DNA from: Glycine soja
Taxonomy: Eukaryota > Streptophyta > Magnoliopsida > Fabales > Fabaceae
NCBI RefSeq assembly: GCF_004193775.1
Contig: NC_041021.1
Location: forward strand, 7,198,651-7,262,650
Reading direction: 5' to 3'
Length of the DNA stretch: 64,000 nt
Numbering within the stretch: the stretch's first letter is position 1; each line of letters starts with the position of its first letter. The notes below the pieces were generated by a model. That model was given only the letters and a program-made list of their open reading frames with translations, searched no databases and was not told the origin of the DNA. Positions 1 through 11,773 of this stretch are shown here, piece by piece. The position numbers and the translations under genes are program-made.

Positions 1-4
1 TGAG

Positions 5-611
5 TGGTGCGGGTGGCATAAGGACACCAACTTATTTTACCTTCATGTAAGGTAGATGACCATTACACTAGATGTTATGTCATGTCTCCTACATATTCCT
101 ATTATTGGGAAGCCTTGATCTCAAGTGCCTCTTTCATGTAAGGTAGATGACCATTACACTAGATGTTATGTCATGTCTCCTACATATTCCTATTATTGAG
201 AAGCCTTGATCTCACGTGCCTCTTTCACAATATGAGGCCATGGTTGTGATGGAACCATTGGTTGGAGTCGACCAAAAGAAGGGGTACTTTGCTACTGACA
301 GTGGCACACATCTTTAGTTTGATTGGTTACAACACTTGTACATCAGCGTGTAGCAGCAGGTGAGATGGCATTCACAACTTGAGTCTACCTTTTCCATATT
401 CTTGAATGCACTATATTTGCCAAGAAGAAGCTTTGATTGTGTGTCAGTCAAATACTTGTCATATGTTAGGCTCTTAGGAATTGCAACCGATATCTATGGG
501 AGTGTTGTATTGTGCTTTGGCTTCCTCAATGATTCCAACATGCATAATTGTCACCAAGTTAATAGATATATAACCCTTGTATTGGTACAAAAAATAAATG
601 ATTTTCTTTAA
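5..611 (+). pseudogene. Plant mobile domain (PMD) relic in tandem unit 1
   Basis: Translation gives pieces of the plant mobile domain (MAIN/MAIL family, also carried by plant transposons). Before and within the duplicated exon one reads WHKDTNLFYLHV then MTITLDVMSCLLHIPI, resembling the family pattern of a short beta segment, 'MTITLDDV', and 'CLLHIPI.G'. Further on, residues such as YFATDSGTHL, SVKYLSYVRLL, YGSVVLCFGFLND and NRYITL follow the later part of the domain. TAG and TGA codons interrupt it after HV-R, GKP, THL and ISV. A 91-bp duplication shifts the frame between the two copies of the first exon, so it cannot be translated. The longest open piece is 360-611 (83 codons), which lacks its own plausible start. 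PMD identity rests on remembered family patterns, not on a search. Confidence 0.62.
44..225. repeat. 91-bp direct duplication inside the PMD relic
   Basis: Bases 44-134 and 135-225 are the same 91-bp sequence starting CATGTAAGGTAGATGACC. They differ at only two positions (GGGAAG versus GAGAAG, and CAAGTG versus CACGTG). Because 91 is not a multiple of three, the reading frame moves by one. The same pair occurs at 5185-5366 and 10341-10522, so it predates the 5.15 kb duplication. Confidence 0.95.
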
Positions 612-764
612 GGAAAATTAAGATTTTTAGAGTCAGGGTTATAATTATGTTGATGTTGTTTCAAGCATGATATATGAGCATCAAACGTGAGCAACTGCGC
701 ATATAAATGCTCCATAAAAATCTAACTATTTATTTACTATGTCAAATTTATTTAACTGAAAGGC

Positions 765-955
765 TAATGACACTCTTTCTAACACCATTTTCTATACTTT
801 CTATGTGATTAGTTGAAATTTATTCGAAATCACCAATTTTGGTGGGTTTCACATATCATTTAATGGTTTTTCTCCTAATTTTGCTTTAGAACCCACCAAA
901 ATTGGTTATCTCCAATAAATCACAAAGAGTGTTATAGAGATATCACTAACATTAA
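765..955. mobile_element. Fold-back MITE-like element A
   Basis: The two halves are reverse complements. A perfect 17-base arm pair (832-848 and 890-906, ACCAATTTTGGTGGGTT) sits at the centre. The outer arms, starting TAATGACACTC on the left and ending ACTAACATTA on the right, pair imperfectly. There is no coding capacity. Copies lie at 5906-6096 and 11062-11252. No convincing target duplication was found, so the class is not assigned. Confidence 0.55.
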
Positions 956-1015
956 CTAATATAAATTAATTACCACAAACACAATATAACCAACGTTTTG
1001 TTGTTGGGGAGTTTT

Positions 1016-1144
1016 AGCAACACATTTTGACACACTCAATTATTGGTTGAAATTTATTGAATTAGAAGTGAAACTTGCTAAAATGTGTGATTTCCAATCA
1101 TTTTCATCCAATAGAAGAGAATGTGTTCAAAAGAGTCTATTGCT
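1016..1144. mobile_element. Fold-back MITE-like element B
   Basis: The left end AGCAACACATTTTGACAC and the reverse complement of the right end (AGCAATAGACTCTTTTGAAC) are similar. The inner part, around TATTGGTTGAAA and its complement, also pairs. This suggests a short non-autonomous inverted-repeat element. Copies lie at 6157-6285 and 11313-11441. The superfamily is unknown. Confidence 0.42.
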
Positions 1145-1211
1145 TGTATTTCTCTTTTTTTAGCAATAAGATAGAATTCAAATCACATTTGGTTAAAGGA
1201 GATAGATGTTT

Positions 1212-1477
1212 ATGAATATTGGGTGGATGATTAAGTTGTCTCACATTTATCTTGAGGAAAATTCTTGCACAAATGCATTGGCGAATCTTGCTCTTGATTT
1301 GAAGTCACCTCGTGTGTTGTTTGAGTAGCCTCCTAAAGCTATTAGGGAGTCACTCACTGCTTATTGTATGGGAATGGCTACTTTGCTTTTAATTTCTTAG
1401 TAATTTCATTTTTTTTTTTACCCTTGGCTTCGTTTAATATAAATAAAGGAGGAGTTCACCAAAAAAAAGAGAAAATT
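1212..1477 (+). mobile_element. LINE relic: C-terminal RNase H and 3' tail (unit 1)
   Basis: One frame from 1212 to 1400 reads HIYLEENSCTNALANLAL, then PPKAIRESL and GMATLLLIS before a TAG. This follows the C-terminal end of the RNase H-like domain found in plant non-LTR retrotransposons (pattern HIYREGN.CAD.LA). There is one internal stop (TAG after RVLFE). A short AT-rich tail ends in an A-run near 1468-1477, as expected for a 5'-truncated LINE insertion. The rest of the element is absent. Confidence 0.62.
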
Positions 1478-4400
1478 TCCATTTCTTACTTTCATCAAAT
1501 TCATATTTGTGGTAATTACTCCTTATTACAAAATGGTGGAGTAACTAAAAGTACACAATTTAAATATTAAGTAGATCAAAGAATAAAATTAATTGTAAAG
1601 TTTTATAGTTCCAACAGATTATTGTTATCCTTATTACACTTTTGTTTATTTATTTGCATGTTAGTATTATTTATTGTATTTATGTCCCAAAAACAGTTAT
1701 TTAGTGTAACTTATTATTTTGTCCTTTTACCTTGCTTTATTGCAAAGAGACTATAAGGTACTAGTATTACAAAAAATTCCAATGTCTTTCCAAAACACAT
1801 AATTATAATATAACCAATTAAAATGATCCCAAAATATATTGTAAATTACTTTTTCCATATCTAAGGACTATTGTAGCATTTTTATTGATATTCAAGACCC
1901 TAAAATTAAAAACATGATTGCAATGATTCATTAATTTTATCTTTTGTTTGGGAGATACTATTTCAAACGATAACCTATCAAAATGATTCAAATGGCTATT
2001 AAAATTATGTGTCTACTTAATTATTTCTTTTTCCATATCTAAGGACATATAATTTTGCTTTCATGACTCATTTTTATCTTTTATTTATTTATCTAGGTAT
2101 TGAAGTTAAATTCACCCTAGGATGCATTTATTGATAGTCAAAGCCAATGTTATAGAGATTGTTTCCAAAATTGTAATGCAAAGAATCTTTGAATGTCAAT
2201 TTTCTTGACATTAAATTTCATTTTGCAATCTTCATGCAAAAACCATATCAACTTTGGCTTTCGTAAACATTTTATCCCTCAAGAAATAGTACAGTCATTT
2301 GACTATATCATTTTATGCTTTAATCAAAAGTACCTTCCTTTTGAACCGACAATGTAGTTGTTCTTTCATTTCAATTTGAGACTATGTTCAATAATTCATC
2401 CATTTATATTTTTTGGTGGAAATTGTTTAATGCAAAACTGTTTAGGAAAGTCATTGTAACTTCATTCTTTCAAATGTTTTGTTGTCCATTTTCTCTTTGA
2501 CAATATTATCTCCATGCTCATATAAAAAATTATGAGTCAATCAAACAGAAAAAAGCAATATTATACAACACACCAACAAGCATATTATAACCATTTTCAA
2601 AAAACAAATTTGAAATTTGACACAAAAAACACAAATTAAACTAAGATGAAATTAAGAAAAAAAGCAAAATAAGGTTCCTAACTATTTATTGACATATGTA
2701 CAATCCACTCTTCAAATTCCATTCTAAATGTATGTTAAACAAAAACAACTATTGACTATTTAAAAGTCCAATCCTTAGTGATAAACCAAAGCATTTATAC
2801 CTTCATGCATTTCCTGCTTAACATATAAGATGAGAAAATCTCCATTTTCTAGTCTTCTTTCTCCTACTTTTTTTTGGTTTACTAAAAAATGTGTAAAAAT
2901 GAAGAGGAACTTTGATTATTGTGTTAGAGCTCCAACCTACCTATAAAAAAAACAATAGAAAGGTTTAGAAAACAAACAACCATGACTTGATTTTTAAAGA
3001 TGGACAACATGAAACCCCTTGCTAACACTAGAGTGGTTATATTCAATATTGATTCATCATTGGACCTTTTGGAGCTCAGTCCAATAGTAATGTGTTGGAT
3101 TTCACCCCTGATAAAAGTTGCAACTACGAGCACATTTATGATTTATGCAAGATAATCCATTGATGAGAAATACATAAGGTATGAACCAATAATTGTATAT
3201 TAGATTTCTTCCAGTTAAGCAAATAAATATTTCCTATATAAAAAAATAAATATGTACCAAGAAGATTATGCTTGACTTCTTAAAGTCCATTGATTTATGC
3301 TTGAATGAATAATGATTTGTCAAAGAATATTCTATCATTAGCTAAGCAAGAAAAGTAGGAAAAAATATTATCAATAAAGAAGACAGTCACAAAAAAATGG
3401 TATAAAAAGATGATTATGCTAATATTCATTACTTTGAAATTACGTATGAATTATTTTAAACTTAAGGGTTAGTAGATCACCTACCATACTCATGAAGAAA
3501 AGGACAGGGAATGAAAAATTTAGCAGACAAATAGACATATAATAGAAGAGACAGAGCTATAAGTATGCATACAATAATGAAAAATTCACATGTGATACCT
3601 GACCTTGCTTCAATCACTCTTTTGTTAATTTCTTATTCTATTACACAATAAAAAGCTTTTGATTTGAAAACAAAAAGTAATGGAGTGTTTAAATATAAAG
3701 AAAACTTGGCACCTACCAAAATTAACATCGAAGTGTAGAAGTCTCCATAAAAAAAATGTGACAACATGAAAAAGTTAATAAGTCTACAATTTAATAACTG
3801 CAAGATATGGTACTTGCATCAATTTGCTATCTTTTAAAAGTTTTTAAACATAATATTGATGCAGATCCATAAGTACATCAAAAATTCTTTAGCATGAAGC
3901 TGAAGAGAGTTTATCAATGTAGCTTTAAGTAATGTTTAGACGCGTTCTAGCCTGGTACTTGTCCAATGGAAGAAAGATTTAAGTCTACAAATCAAAGATA
4001 GAAAAAATGAGGATCATATTCTTCTTATCTAGTTATGACATTCATGTGAAATAACATATTAAATTATTAATCATGGTTAAAAAAGCAGCAATTTGTACAA
4101 TTTTGTTCACTCAAGGCCATCCTAATTTGTACAATTTTATTCTCATGATCTGCCATTGCATTTCTCAATCTTTCTTTTCAAGTTAATATATAAAGACATT
4201 CTTCACCAATTCATAATTCTCTCCCAATCACAAAGACAGTGAACCTCCCATCGACAATGCTATTGAAAACACTTCCATATCTATGAGAAAACATAAGGAA
4301 CCAAAGAAAAATAATCCTTGGAATTCTTTGGTACCTATCATACAAATTGCTTACCCTACTCTCCATGCAAAACACAAAAATATAAGTAAATATTCAAGGA

Positions 4401-5145
4401 CTTGAAGAGAAACTAAAGATCTATGGAAGATGAAGAATGTGGCTACACAAATAAATAGTCCCCAAAAGATATTGATAAGTATGGATTGAACTTCATTAAG
4501 TCTAGGTTTATTCTGTTTTTGTGAAAAACACCAAATACACTCCAAACATTTTCATATGACCATCTAATCAAAAGAATCACATGTCAAAGCACAATAAGTA
4601 CTCAAAAGGAAACACCTAGCACATAAAATCAAGATATGTCTTCCATGATATGGTAATGTTCCTTTTGCTTCCATTAATATACTCCCATCTTATTTTGTTT
4701 TTCTTTTATTGTAGAAAAGAAAACAATTTGATCAATCCCTCTTAGTAGCTTTTCAATACCCAATTTCAATAAGCAGAAAATGAATCAAACCAAGCAAAAT
4801 AAGATAACTAACAAAACTAAACTAGAAAATGAGGCATAAATTATTTACTTAAACAAAATCTTAATTATATTAATATTTATTATGTATGGCAAATATGTGT
4901 GAGGCAAGGCGGGGTGGGTACTATAACACTGTACTTGCACCCCTTCTCGCAAAAAATTACAAGTAAATATTTATCCCCATTCCCAGTCCCAATAAGTGGG
5001 TAATTGTCCATCCTGCTTGTAGATACTCATAGGATCCGAGCCTATTTTGCCATCCCTAGGTATGTGGCAGGCTCAAGGTTGGCTTTTCTCGCACATGCAC
5101 AGTATAACATGGTAAATAAAAGTCATATTATTTGCATTTCTTGAG

Positions 5146-5752
5146 TGGTGCGGGTGGCATAAGGACACCAACTTATTTTACCTTCATGTAAGGTAGATGA
5201 CCATTACACTAGATGTTATGTCATGTCTCCTACATATTCCTATTATTGGGAAGCCTTGATCTCAAGTGCCTCTTTCATGTAAGGTAGATGACCATTACAC
5301 TAGATGTTATGTCATGTCTCCTACATATTCCTATTATTGAGAAGCCTTGATCTCACGTGCCTCTTTCACAATATGAGGCCATGGTTGTGATGGAACCATT
5401 GGTTGGAGTCGACCAAAAGAAGGGGTACTTTGCTACTGACAGTGGCACACATCTTTAGTTTGATTGGTTACAACACTTGTACATCAGCGTGTAGCAGCAG
5501 GTGAGATGGCATTCACAACTTGAGTCTACCTTTTCCATATTCTTGAATGCACTATATTTGCCAAGAAGAAGCTTTGATTGTGTGTCAGTCAAATACTTGT
5601 CATATGTTAGGCTCTTAGGAATTGCAACCGATATCTATGGGAGTGTTGTATTGTGCTTTGGCTTCCTCAATGATTCCAACATGCATAATTGTCACCAAGT
5701 TAATAGATATATAACCCTTGTATTGGTACAAAAAATAAATGATTTTCTTTAA
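5146..5752 (+). pseudogene. PMD relic in tandem unit 2
   Basis: This is the identical copy of the relic at 5-611, with the same stops and the same internal 91-bp duplication. Its open piece is 5501-5752. Confidence 0.62.
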
Positions 5753-6352
5753 GGAAAATTAAGATTTTTAGAGTCAGGGTTATAATTATGTTGATGTTGT
5801 TTCAAGCATGATATATGAGCATCAAACGTGAGCAACTGCGCATATAAATGCTCCATAAAAATCTAACTATTTATTTACTATGTCAAATTTATTTAACTGA
5901 AAGGCTAATGACACTCTTTCTAACACCATTTTCTATACTTTCTATGTGATTAGTTGAAATTTATTCGAAATCACCAATTTTGGTGGGTTTCACATATCAT
6001 TTAATGGTTTTTCTCCTAATTTTGCTTTAGAACCCACCAAAATTGGTTATCTCCAATAAATCACAAAGAGTGTTATAGAGATATCACTAACATTAACTAA
6101 TATAAATTAATTACCACAAACACAATATAACCAACGTTTTGTTGTTGGGGAGTTTTAGCAACACATTTTGACACACTCAATTATTGGTTGAAATTTATTG
6201 AATTAGAAGTGAAACTTGCTAAAATGTGTGATTTCCAATCATTTTCATCCAATAGAAGAGAATGTGTTCAAAAGAGTCTATTGCTTGTATTTCTCTTTTT
6301 TTAGCAATAAGATAGAATTCAAATCACATTTGGTTAAAGGAGATAGATGTTT

Positions 6353-6618
6353 ATGAATATTGGGTGGATGATTAAGTTGTCTCACATTTATCTTGAGGAA
6401 AATTCTTGCACAAATGCATTGGCGAATCTTGCTCTTGATTTGAAGTCACCTCGTGTGTTGTTTGAGTAGCCTCCTAAAGCTATTAGGGAGTCACTCACTG
6501 CTTATTGTATGGGAATGGCTACTTTGCTTTTAATTTCTTAGTAATTTCATTTTTTTTTTTACCCTTGGCTTCGTTTAATATAAATAAAGGAGGAGTTCAC
6601 CAAAAAAAAGAGAAAATT
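6353..6618 (+). mobile_element. LINE relic, RNase H end (unit 2)
   Basis: This is the identical copy of the relic at 1212-1477, with the same internal stop and A-rich tail. Confidence 0.62.
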
Positions 6619-9600
6619 TCCATTTCTTACTTTCATCAAATTCATATTTGTGGTAATTACTCCTTATTACAAAATGGTGGAGTAACTAAAAGTACACAAT
6701 TTAAATATTAAGTAGATCAAAGAATAAAATTAATTGTAAAGTTTTATAGTTCCAACAGATTATTGTTATCCTTATTACACTTTTGTTTATTTATTTGCAT
6801 GTTAGTATTATTTATTGTATTTATGTCCCAAAAACAGTTATTTAGTGTAACTTATTATTTTGTCCTTTTACCTTGCTTTATTGCAAAGAGACTATAAGGT
6901 ACTAGTATTACAAAAAATTCCAATGTCTTTCCAAAACACATAATTATAATATAACCAATTAAAATGATCCCAAAATATATTGTAAATTACTTTTTCCATA
7001 TCTAAGGACTATTGTAGCATTTTTATTGATATTCAAGACCCTAAAATTAAAAACATGATTGCAATGATTCATTAATTTTATCTTTTGTTTGGGAGATACT
7101 ATTTCAAACGATAACCTATCAAAATGATTCAAATGGCTATTAAAATTATGTGTCTACTTAATTATTTCTTTTTCCATATCTAAGGACATATAATTTTGCT
7201 TTCATGACTCATTTTTATCTTTTATTTATTTATCTAGGTATTGAAGTTAAATTCACCCTAGGATGCATTTATTGATAGTCAAAGCCAATGTTATAGAGAT
7301 TGTTTCCAAAATTGTAATGCAAAGAATCTTTGAATGTCAATTTTCTTGACATTAAATTTCATTTTGCAATCTTCATGCAAAAACCATATCAACTTTGGCT
7401 TTCGTAAACATTTTATCCCTCAAGAAATAGTACAGTCATTTGACTATATCATTTTATGCTTTAATCAAAAGTACCTTCCTTTTGAACCGACAATGTAGTT
7501 GTTCTTTCATTTCAATTTGAGACTATGTTCAATAATTCATCCATTTATATTTTTTGGTGGAAATTGTTTAATGCAAAACTGTTTAGGAAAGTCATTGTAA
7601 CTTCATTCTTTCAAATGTTTTGTTGTCCATTTTCTCTTTGACAATATTATCTCCATGCTCATATATAAAAAATTATGAGTCCAATCAAAACAGAAAGAAA
7701 GCAATATTATACAACACACCAACAAGCATATTATAACCATCTTTCAAAAAACAAATTTTGAAATTTGACACAAAAAACACAAATTAAACTAAGATGAAAT
7801 TAAGAAAAAAAGGCAAAATAAGGTTCCTAACTATTTTATTGACATATGTACAATTCCACTCTTCAAATTCCATTCTAAATGTATGTTAAACAAAAACAAC
7901 TATTGACTATTTTAAAAGTCCAATCCCTTAGTGATAAACCCAAAGCATTTATACCTTCATGCATTTCCTGCCTTAACATATAAGATGAGAAAATCTCCAT
8001 TTTCTAGTCTCTCTTTCTCCTACTTTTTTTTGGTTTACTAAAAAATGTGTAAAAATGAAGAGGAACTTTGATTATTGTGTTAGAGCTCCAACCTACCTAT
8101 AAAAAAAACAATAGAAAGGTTTAGAAAACAAACAACCATGACTTGATTTTTAAAGATGGACAACATGAAACCCCTTGCTAACACTAGAGTGGTTATATTC
8201 AATATTGATTCATCATTGGACCTTTTGGAGCTCAGTCCAATAGTAATGTGTTGGATTTCACCCCTGATAAAAGTTGCAACTACGAGCACATTTATGATTT
8301 ATGCAAGATAATCCATTGATGAGAAATACATAAGGTATGAACCAATAATTGTATATTAGATTTCTTCCAGTTAAGCAAATAAATATTTCCTATATAAAAA
8401 AATAAATATGTACCAAGAAGATTATGCTTGACTTCTTAAAGTCCATTGATTTATGCTTGAATGAATAATGATTTGTCAAAGAATATTCTATCATTAGCTA
8501 AGCAAGAAAAGTAGGAAAAAATATTATCAATAAAGAAGACAGTCACAAAAAAATGGTATAAAAAGATGATTATGCTAATATTCATTACTTTGAAATTACG
8601 TATGAATTATTTTAAACTTAAGGGTTAGTAGATCACCTACCATACTCATGAAGAAAAGGACAGGGAATGAAAAATTTAGCAGACAAATAGACATATAATA
8701 GAAGAGACAGAGCTATAAGTATGCATACAATAATGAAAAATTCACATGTGATACCTGACCTTGCTTCAATCACTCTTTTGTTAATTTCTTATTCTATTAC
8801 ACAATAAAAAGCTTTTGATTTGAAAACAAAAAGTAATGGAGTGTTTAAATATAAAGAAAACTTGGCACCTACCAAAATTAACATCGAAGTGTAGAAGTCT
8901 CCATAAAAAAAATGTGACAACATGAAAAAGTTAATAAGTCTACAATTTAATAACTGCAAGATATGGTACTTGCATCAATTTGCTATCTTTTAAAAGTTTT
9001 TAAACATAATATTGATGCAGATCCATAAGTACATCAAAAATTCTTTAGCATGAAGCTGAAGAGAGTTTATCAATGTAGCTTTAAGTAATGTTTAGACGCG
9101 TTCTAGCCTGGTACTTGTCCAATGGAAGAAAGATTTAAGTCTACAAATCAAAGATAGAAAAAATGAGGATCATATTCTTCTTATCTAGTTATGACATTCA
9201 TGTGAAATAACATATTAAATTATTAATCATGGTTAAAAAAGCAGCAATTTGTACAATTTTGTTCACTCAAGGCCATCCTAATTTGTACAATTTTATTCTC
9301 ATGATCTGCCATTGCATTTCTCAATCTTTCTTTTCAAGTTAATATATAAAGACATTCTTCACCAATTCATAATTCTCTCCCAATCACAAAGACAGTGAAC
9401 CTCCCATCGACAATGCTATTGAAAACACTTCCATATCTATGAGAAAACATAAGGAACCAAAGAAAAATAATCCTTGGAATTCTTTGGTACCTATCATACA
9501 AATTGCTTACCCTACTCTCCATGCAAAACACAAAAATATAAGTAAATATTCAAGGACTTGAAGAGAAACTAAAGATCTATGGAAGATGAAGAATGTGGCT

Positions 9601-10301
9601 ACACAAATAAATAGTCCCCAAAAGATATTGATAAGTATGGATTGAACTTCATTAAGTCTAGGTTTATTCTGTTTTTGTGAAAAACACCAAATACACTCCA
9701 AACATTTTCATATGACCATCTAATCAAAAGAATCACATGTCAAAGCACAATAAGTACTCAAAAGGAAACACCTAGCACATAAAATCAAGATATGTCTTCC
9801 ATGATATGGTAATGTTCCTTTTGCTTCCATTAATATACTCCCATCTTATTTTGTTTTTCTTTTATTGTAGAAAAGAAAACAATTTGATCAATCCCTCTTA
9901 GTAGCTTTTCAATACCCAATTTCAATAAGCAGAAAATGAATCAAACCAAGCAAAATAAGATAACTAACAAAACTAAACTAGAAAATGAGGCATAAATTAT
10001 TTACTTAAACAAAATCTTAATTATATTAATATTTATTATGTATGGCAAATATGTGTGAGGCAAGGCGGGGTGGGTACTATAACACTGTACTTGCACCCCT
10101 TCTCGCAAAAAATTACAAGTAAATATTTATCCCCATTCCCAGTCCCAATAAGTGGGTAATTGTCCATCCTGCTTGTAGATACTCATAGGATCCGAGCCTA
10201 TTTTGCCATCCCTAGGTATGTGGCAGGCTCAAGGTTGGCTTTTCTCGCACATGCACAGTATAACATGGTAAATAAAAGTCATATTATTTGCATTTCTTGA
10301 G

Positions 10302-10908
10302 TGGTGCGGGTGGCATAAGGACACCAACTTATTTTACCTTCATGTAAGGTAGATGACCATTACACTAGATGTTATGTCATGTCTCCTACATATTCCTATT
10401 ATTGGGAAGCCTTGATCTCAAGTGCCTCTTTCATGTAAGGTAGATGACCATTACACTAGATGTTATGTCATGTCTCCTACATATTCCTATTATTGAGAAG
10501 CCTTGATCTCACGTGCCTCTTTCACAATATGAGGCCATGGTTGTGATGGAACCATTGGTTGGAGTCGACCAAAAGAAGGGGTACTTTGCTACTGACAGTG
10601 GCACACATCTTTAGTTTGATTGGTTACAACACTTGTACATCAGCGTGTAGCAGCAGGTGAGATGGCATTCACAACTTGAGTCTACCTTTTCCATATTCTT
10701 GAATGCACTATATTTGCCAAGAAGAAGCTTTGATTGTGTGTCAGTCAAATACTTGTCATATGTTAGGCTCTTAGGAATTGCAACCGATATCTATGGGAGT
10801 GTTGTATTGTGCTTTGGCTTCCTCAATGATTCCAACATGCATAATTGTCACCAAGTTAATAGATATATAACCCTTGTATTGGTACAAAAAATAAATGATT
10901 TTCTTTAA
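10302..10908 (+). pseudogene. PMD relic in tandem unit 3
   Basis: This is the third identical copy, with the same stops and the same 91-bp duplication. Its open piece is 10657-10908. Confidence 0.62.
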
Positions 10909-11508
10909 GGAAAATTAAGATTTTTAGAGTCAGGGTTATAATTATGTTGATGTTGTTTCAAGCATGATATATGAGCATCAAACGTGAGCAACTGCGCATA
11001 TAAATGCTCCATAAAAATCTAACTATTTATTTACTATGTCAAATTTATTTAACTGAAAGGCTAATGACACTCTTTCTAACACCATTTTCTATACTTTCTA
11101 TGTGATTAGTTGAAATTTATTCGAAATCACCAATTTTGGTGGGTTTCACATATCATTTAATGGTTTTTCTCCTAATTTTGCTTTAGAACCCACCAAAATT
11201 GGTTATCTCCAATAAATCACAAAGAGTGTTATAGAGATATCACTAACATTAACTAATATAAATTAATTACCACAAACACAATATAACCAACGTTTTGTTG
11301 TTGGGGAGTTTTAGCAACACATTTTGACACACTCAATTATTGGTTGAAATTTATTGAATTAGAAGTGAAACTTGCTAAAATGTGTGATTTCCAATCATTT
11401 TCATCCAATAGAAGAGAATGTGTTCAAAAGAGTCTATTGCTTGTATTTCTCTTTTTTTAGCAATAAGATAGAATTCAAATCACATTTGGTTAAAGGAGAT
11501 AGATGTTT

Positions 11509-11773
11509 ATGAATATTGGGTGGATGATTAAGTTGTCTCACATTTATCTTGAGGAAAATTCTTGCACAAATGCATTGGCGAATCTTGCTCTTGATTTGAA
11601 GTCACCTCGTGTGTTGTTTGAGTAGCCTCCTAAAGCTATTAGGGAGTCACTCACTGCTTATTGTATGGGAATGGCTACTTTGCTTTTAATTTCTTAGTAA
11701 TTTCATTTTTTTTTTACCCTTGGCTTCGTTTAATATAAATAAAGGAGGAGTTCACCAAAAAAAAGAGAAAATT
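11509..11773 (+). mobile_element. LINE relic, RNase H end (unit 3)
   Basis: This is the third copy. The T-run after the stop codon is one base shorter than in units 1 and 2, and this is the only difference seen. Confidence 0.62.

Larger units (their letters stand above)
1..5141. repeat. 5.15 kb tandem unit, copy 1 (left edge open)
   Basis: The first 5141 bases recur head to tail from 5142 and again from 10298. By eye, copies 1 and 2 agree throughout except for 15 single-base deletions in copy 1, all between about 2524 and 2860. No intact gene is present. In order the unit holds a PMD relic (5-611), two fold-back elements (765-955 and 1016-1144), a LINE RNase H end (1212-1477) and about 3.4 kb of AT-rich DNA with no recognisable coding sequence. 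A more GC-rich patch at about 4897-5075 (TATGTGTGAGGCAAGG onward) looks like the edge of another repeat family. There is no LTR pair or primer-binding site, so this is a segmental tandem duplication rather than one transposon. Confidence 0.95.
5142..10297. repeat. 5.15 kb tandem unit, copy 2
   Basis: This copy is 5156 bases long and complete. It begins TGAGTGGTGCGGG like the window start and runs to the same sequence at 10298. It matches copy 1 base for base outside the 15 deletions in copy 1, and matches copy 3 except for one T in a T-run near 6555. It is the best reference for the unit. Confidence 0.95.

Noticed and set aside
44..225. A 91-bp tandem period, the size of a soybean centromeric satellite (CentGm) monomer
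   Set aside because: Only two copies per unit are present, and the sequence encodes PMD-like residues. It does not look like the satellite sequence as I recall it.
360..611. 83-codon open frame (also 5501-5752 and 10657-10908) as a small gene
   Set aside because: It is the open remnant of the PMD relic, with stops in frame just upstream and no plausible own start. Identity among copies reflects recent duplication, not selection.
2924..3133. 69-codon minus-strand frame repeated in each unit, and the 64-codon frame at 4351-4545
   Set aside because: No domain, AT-rich context, and conservation explained by the tandem duplication alone.
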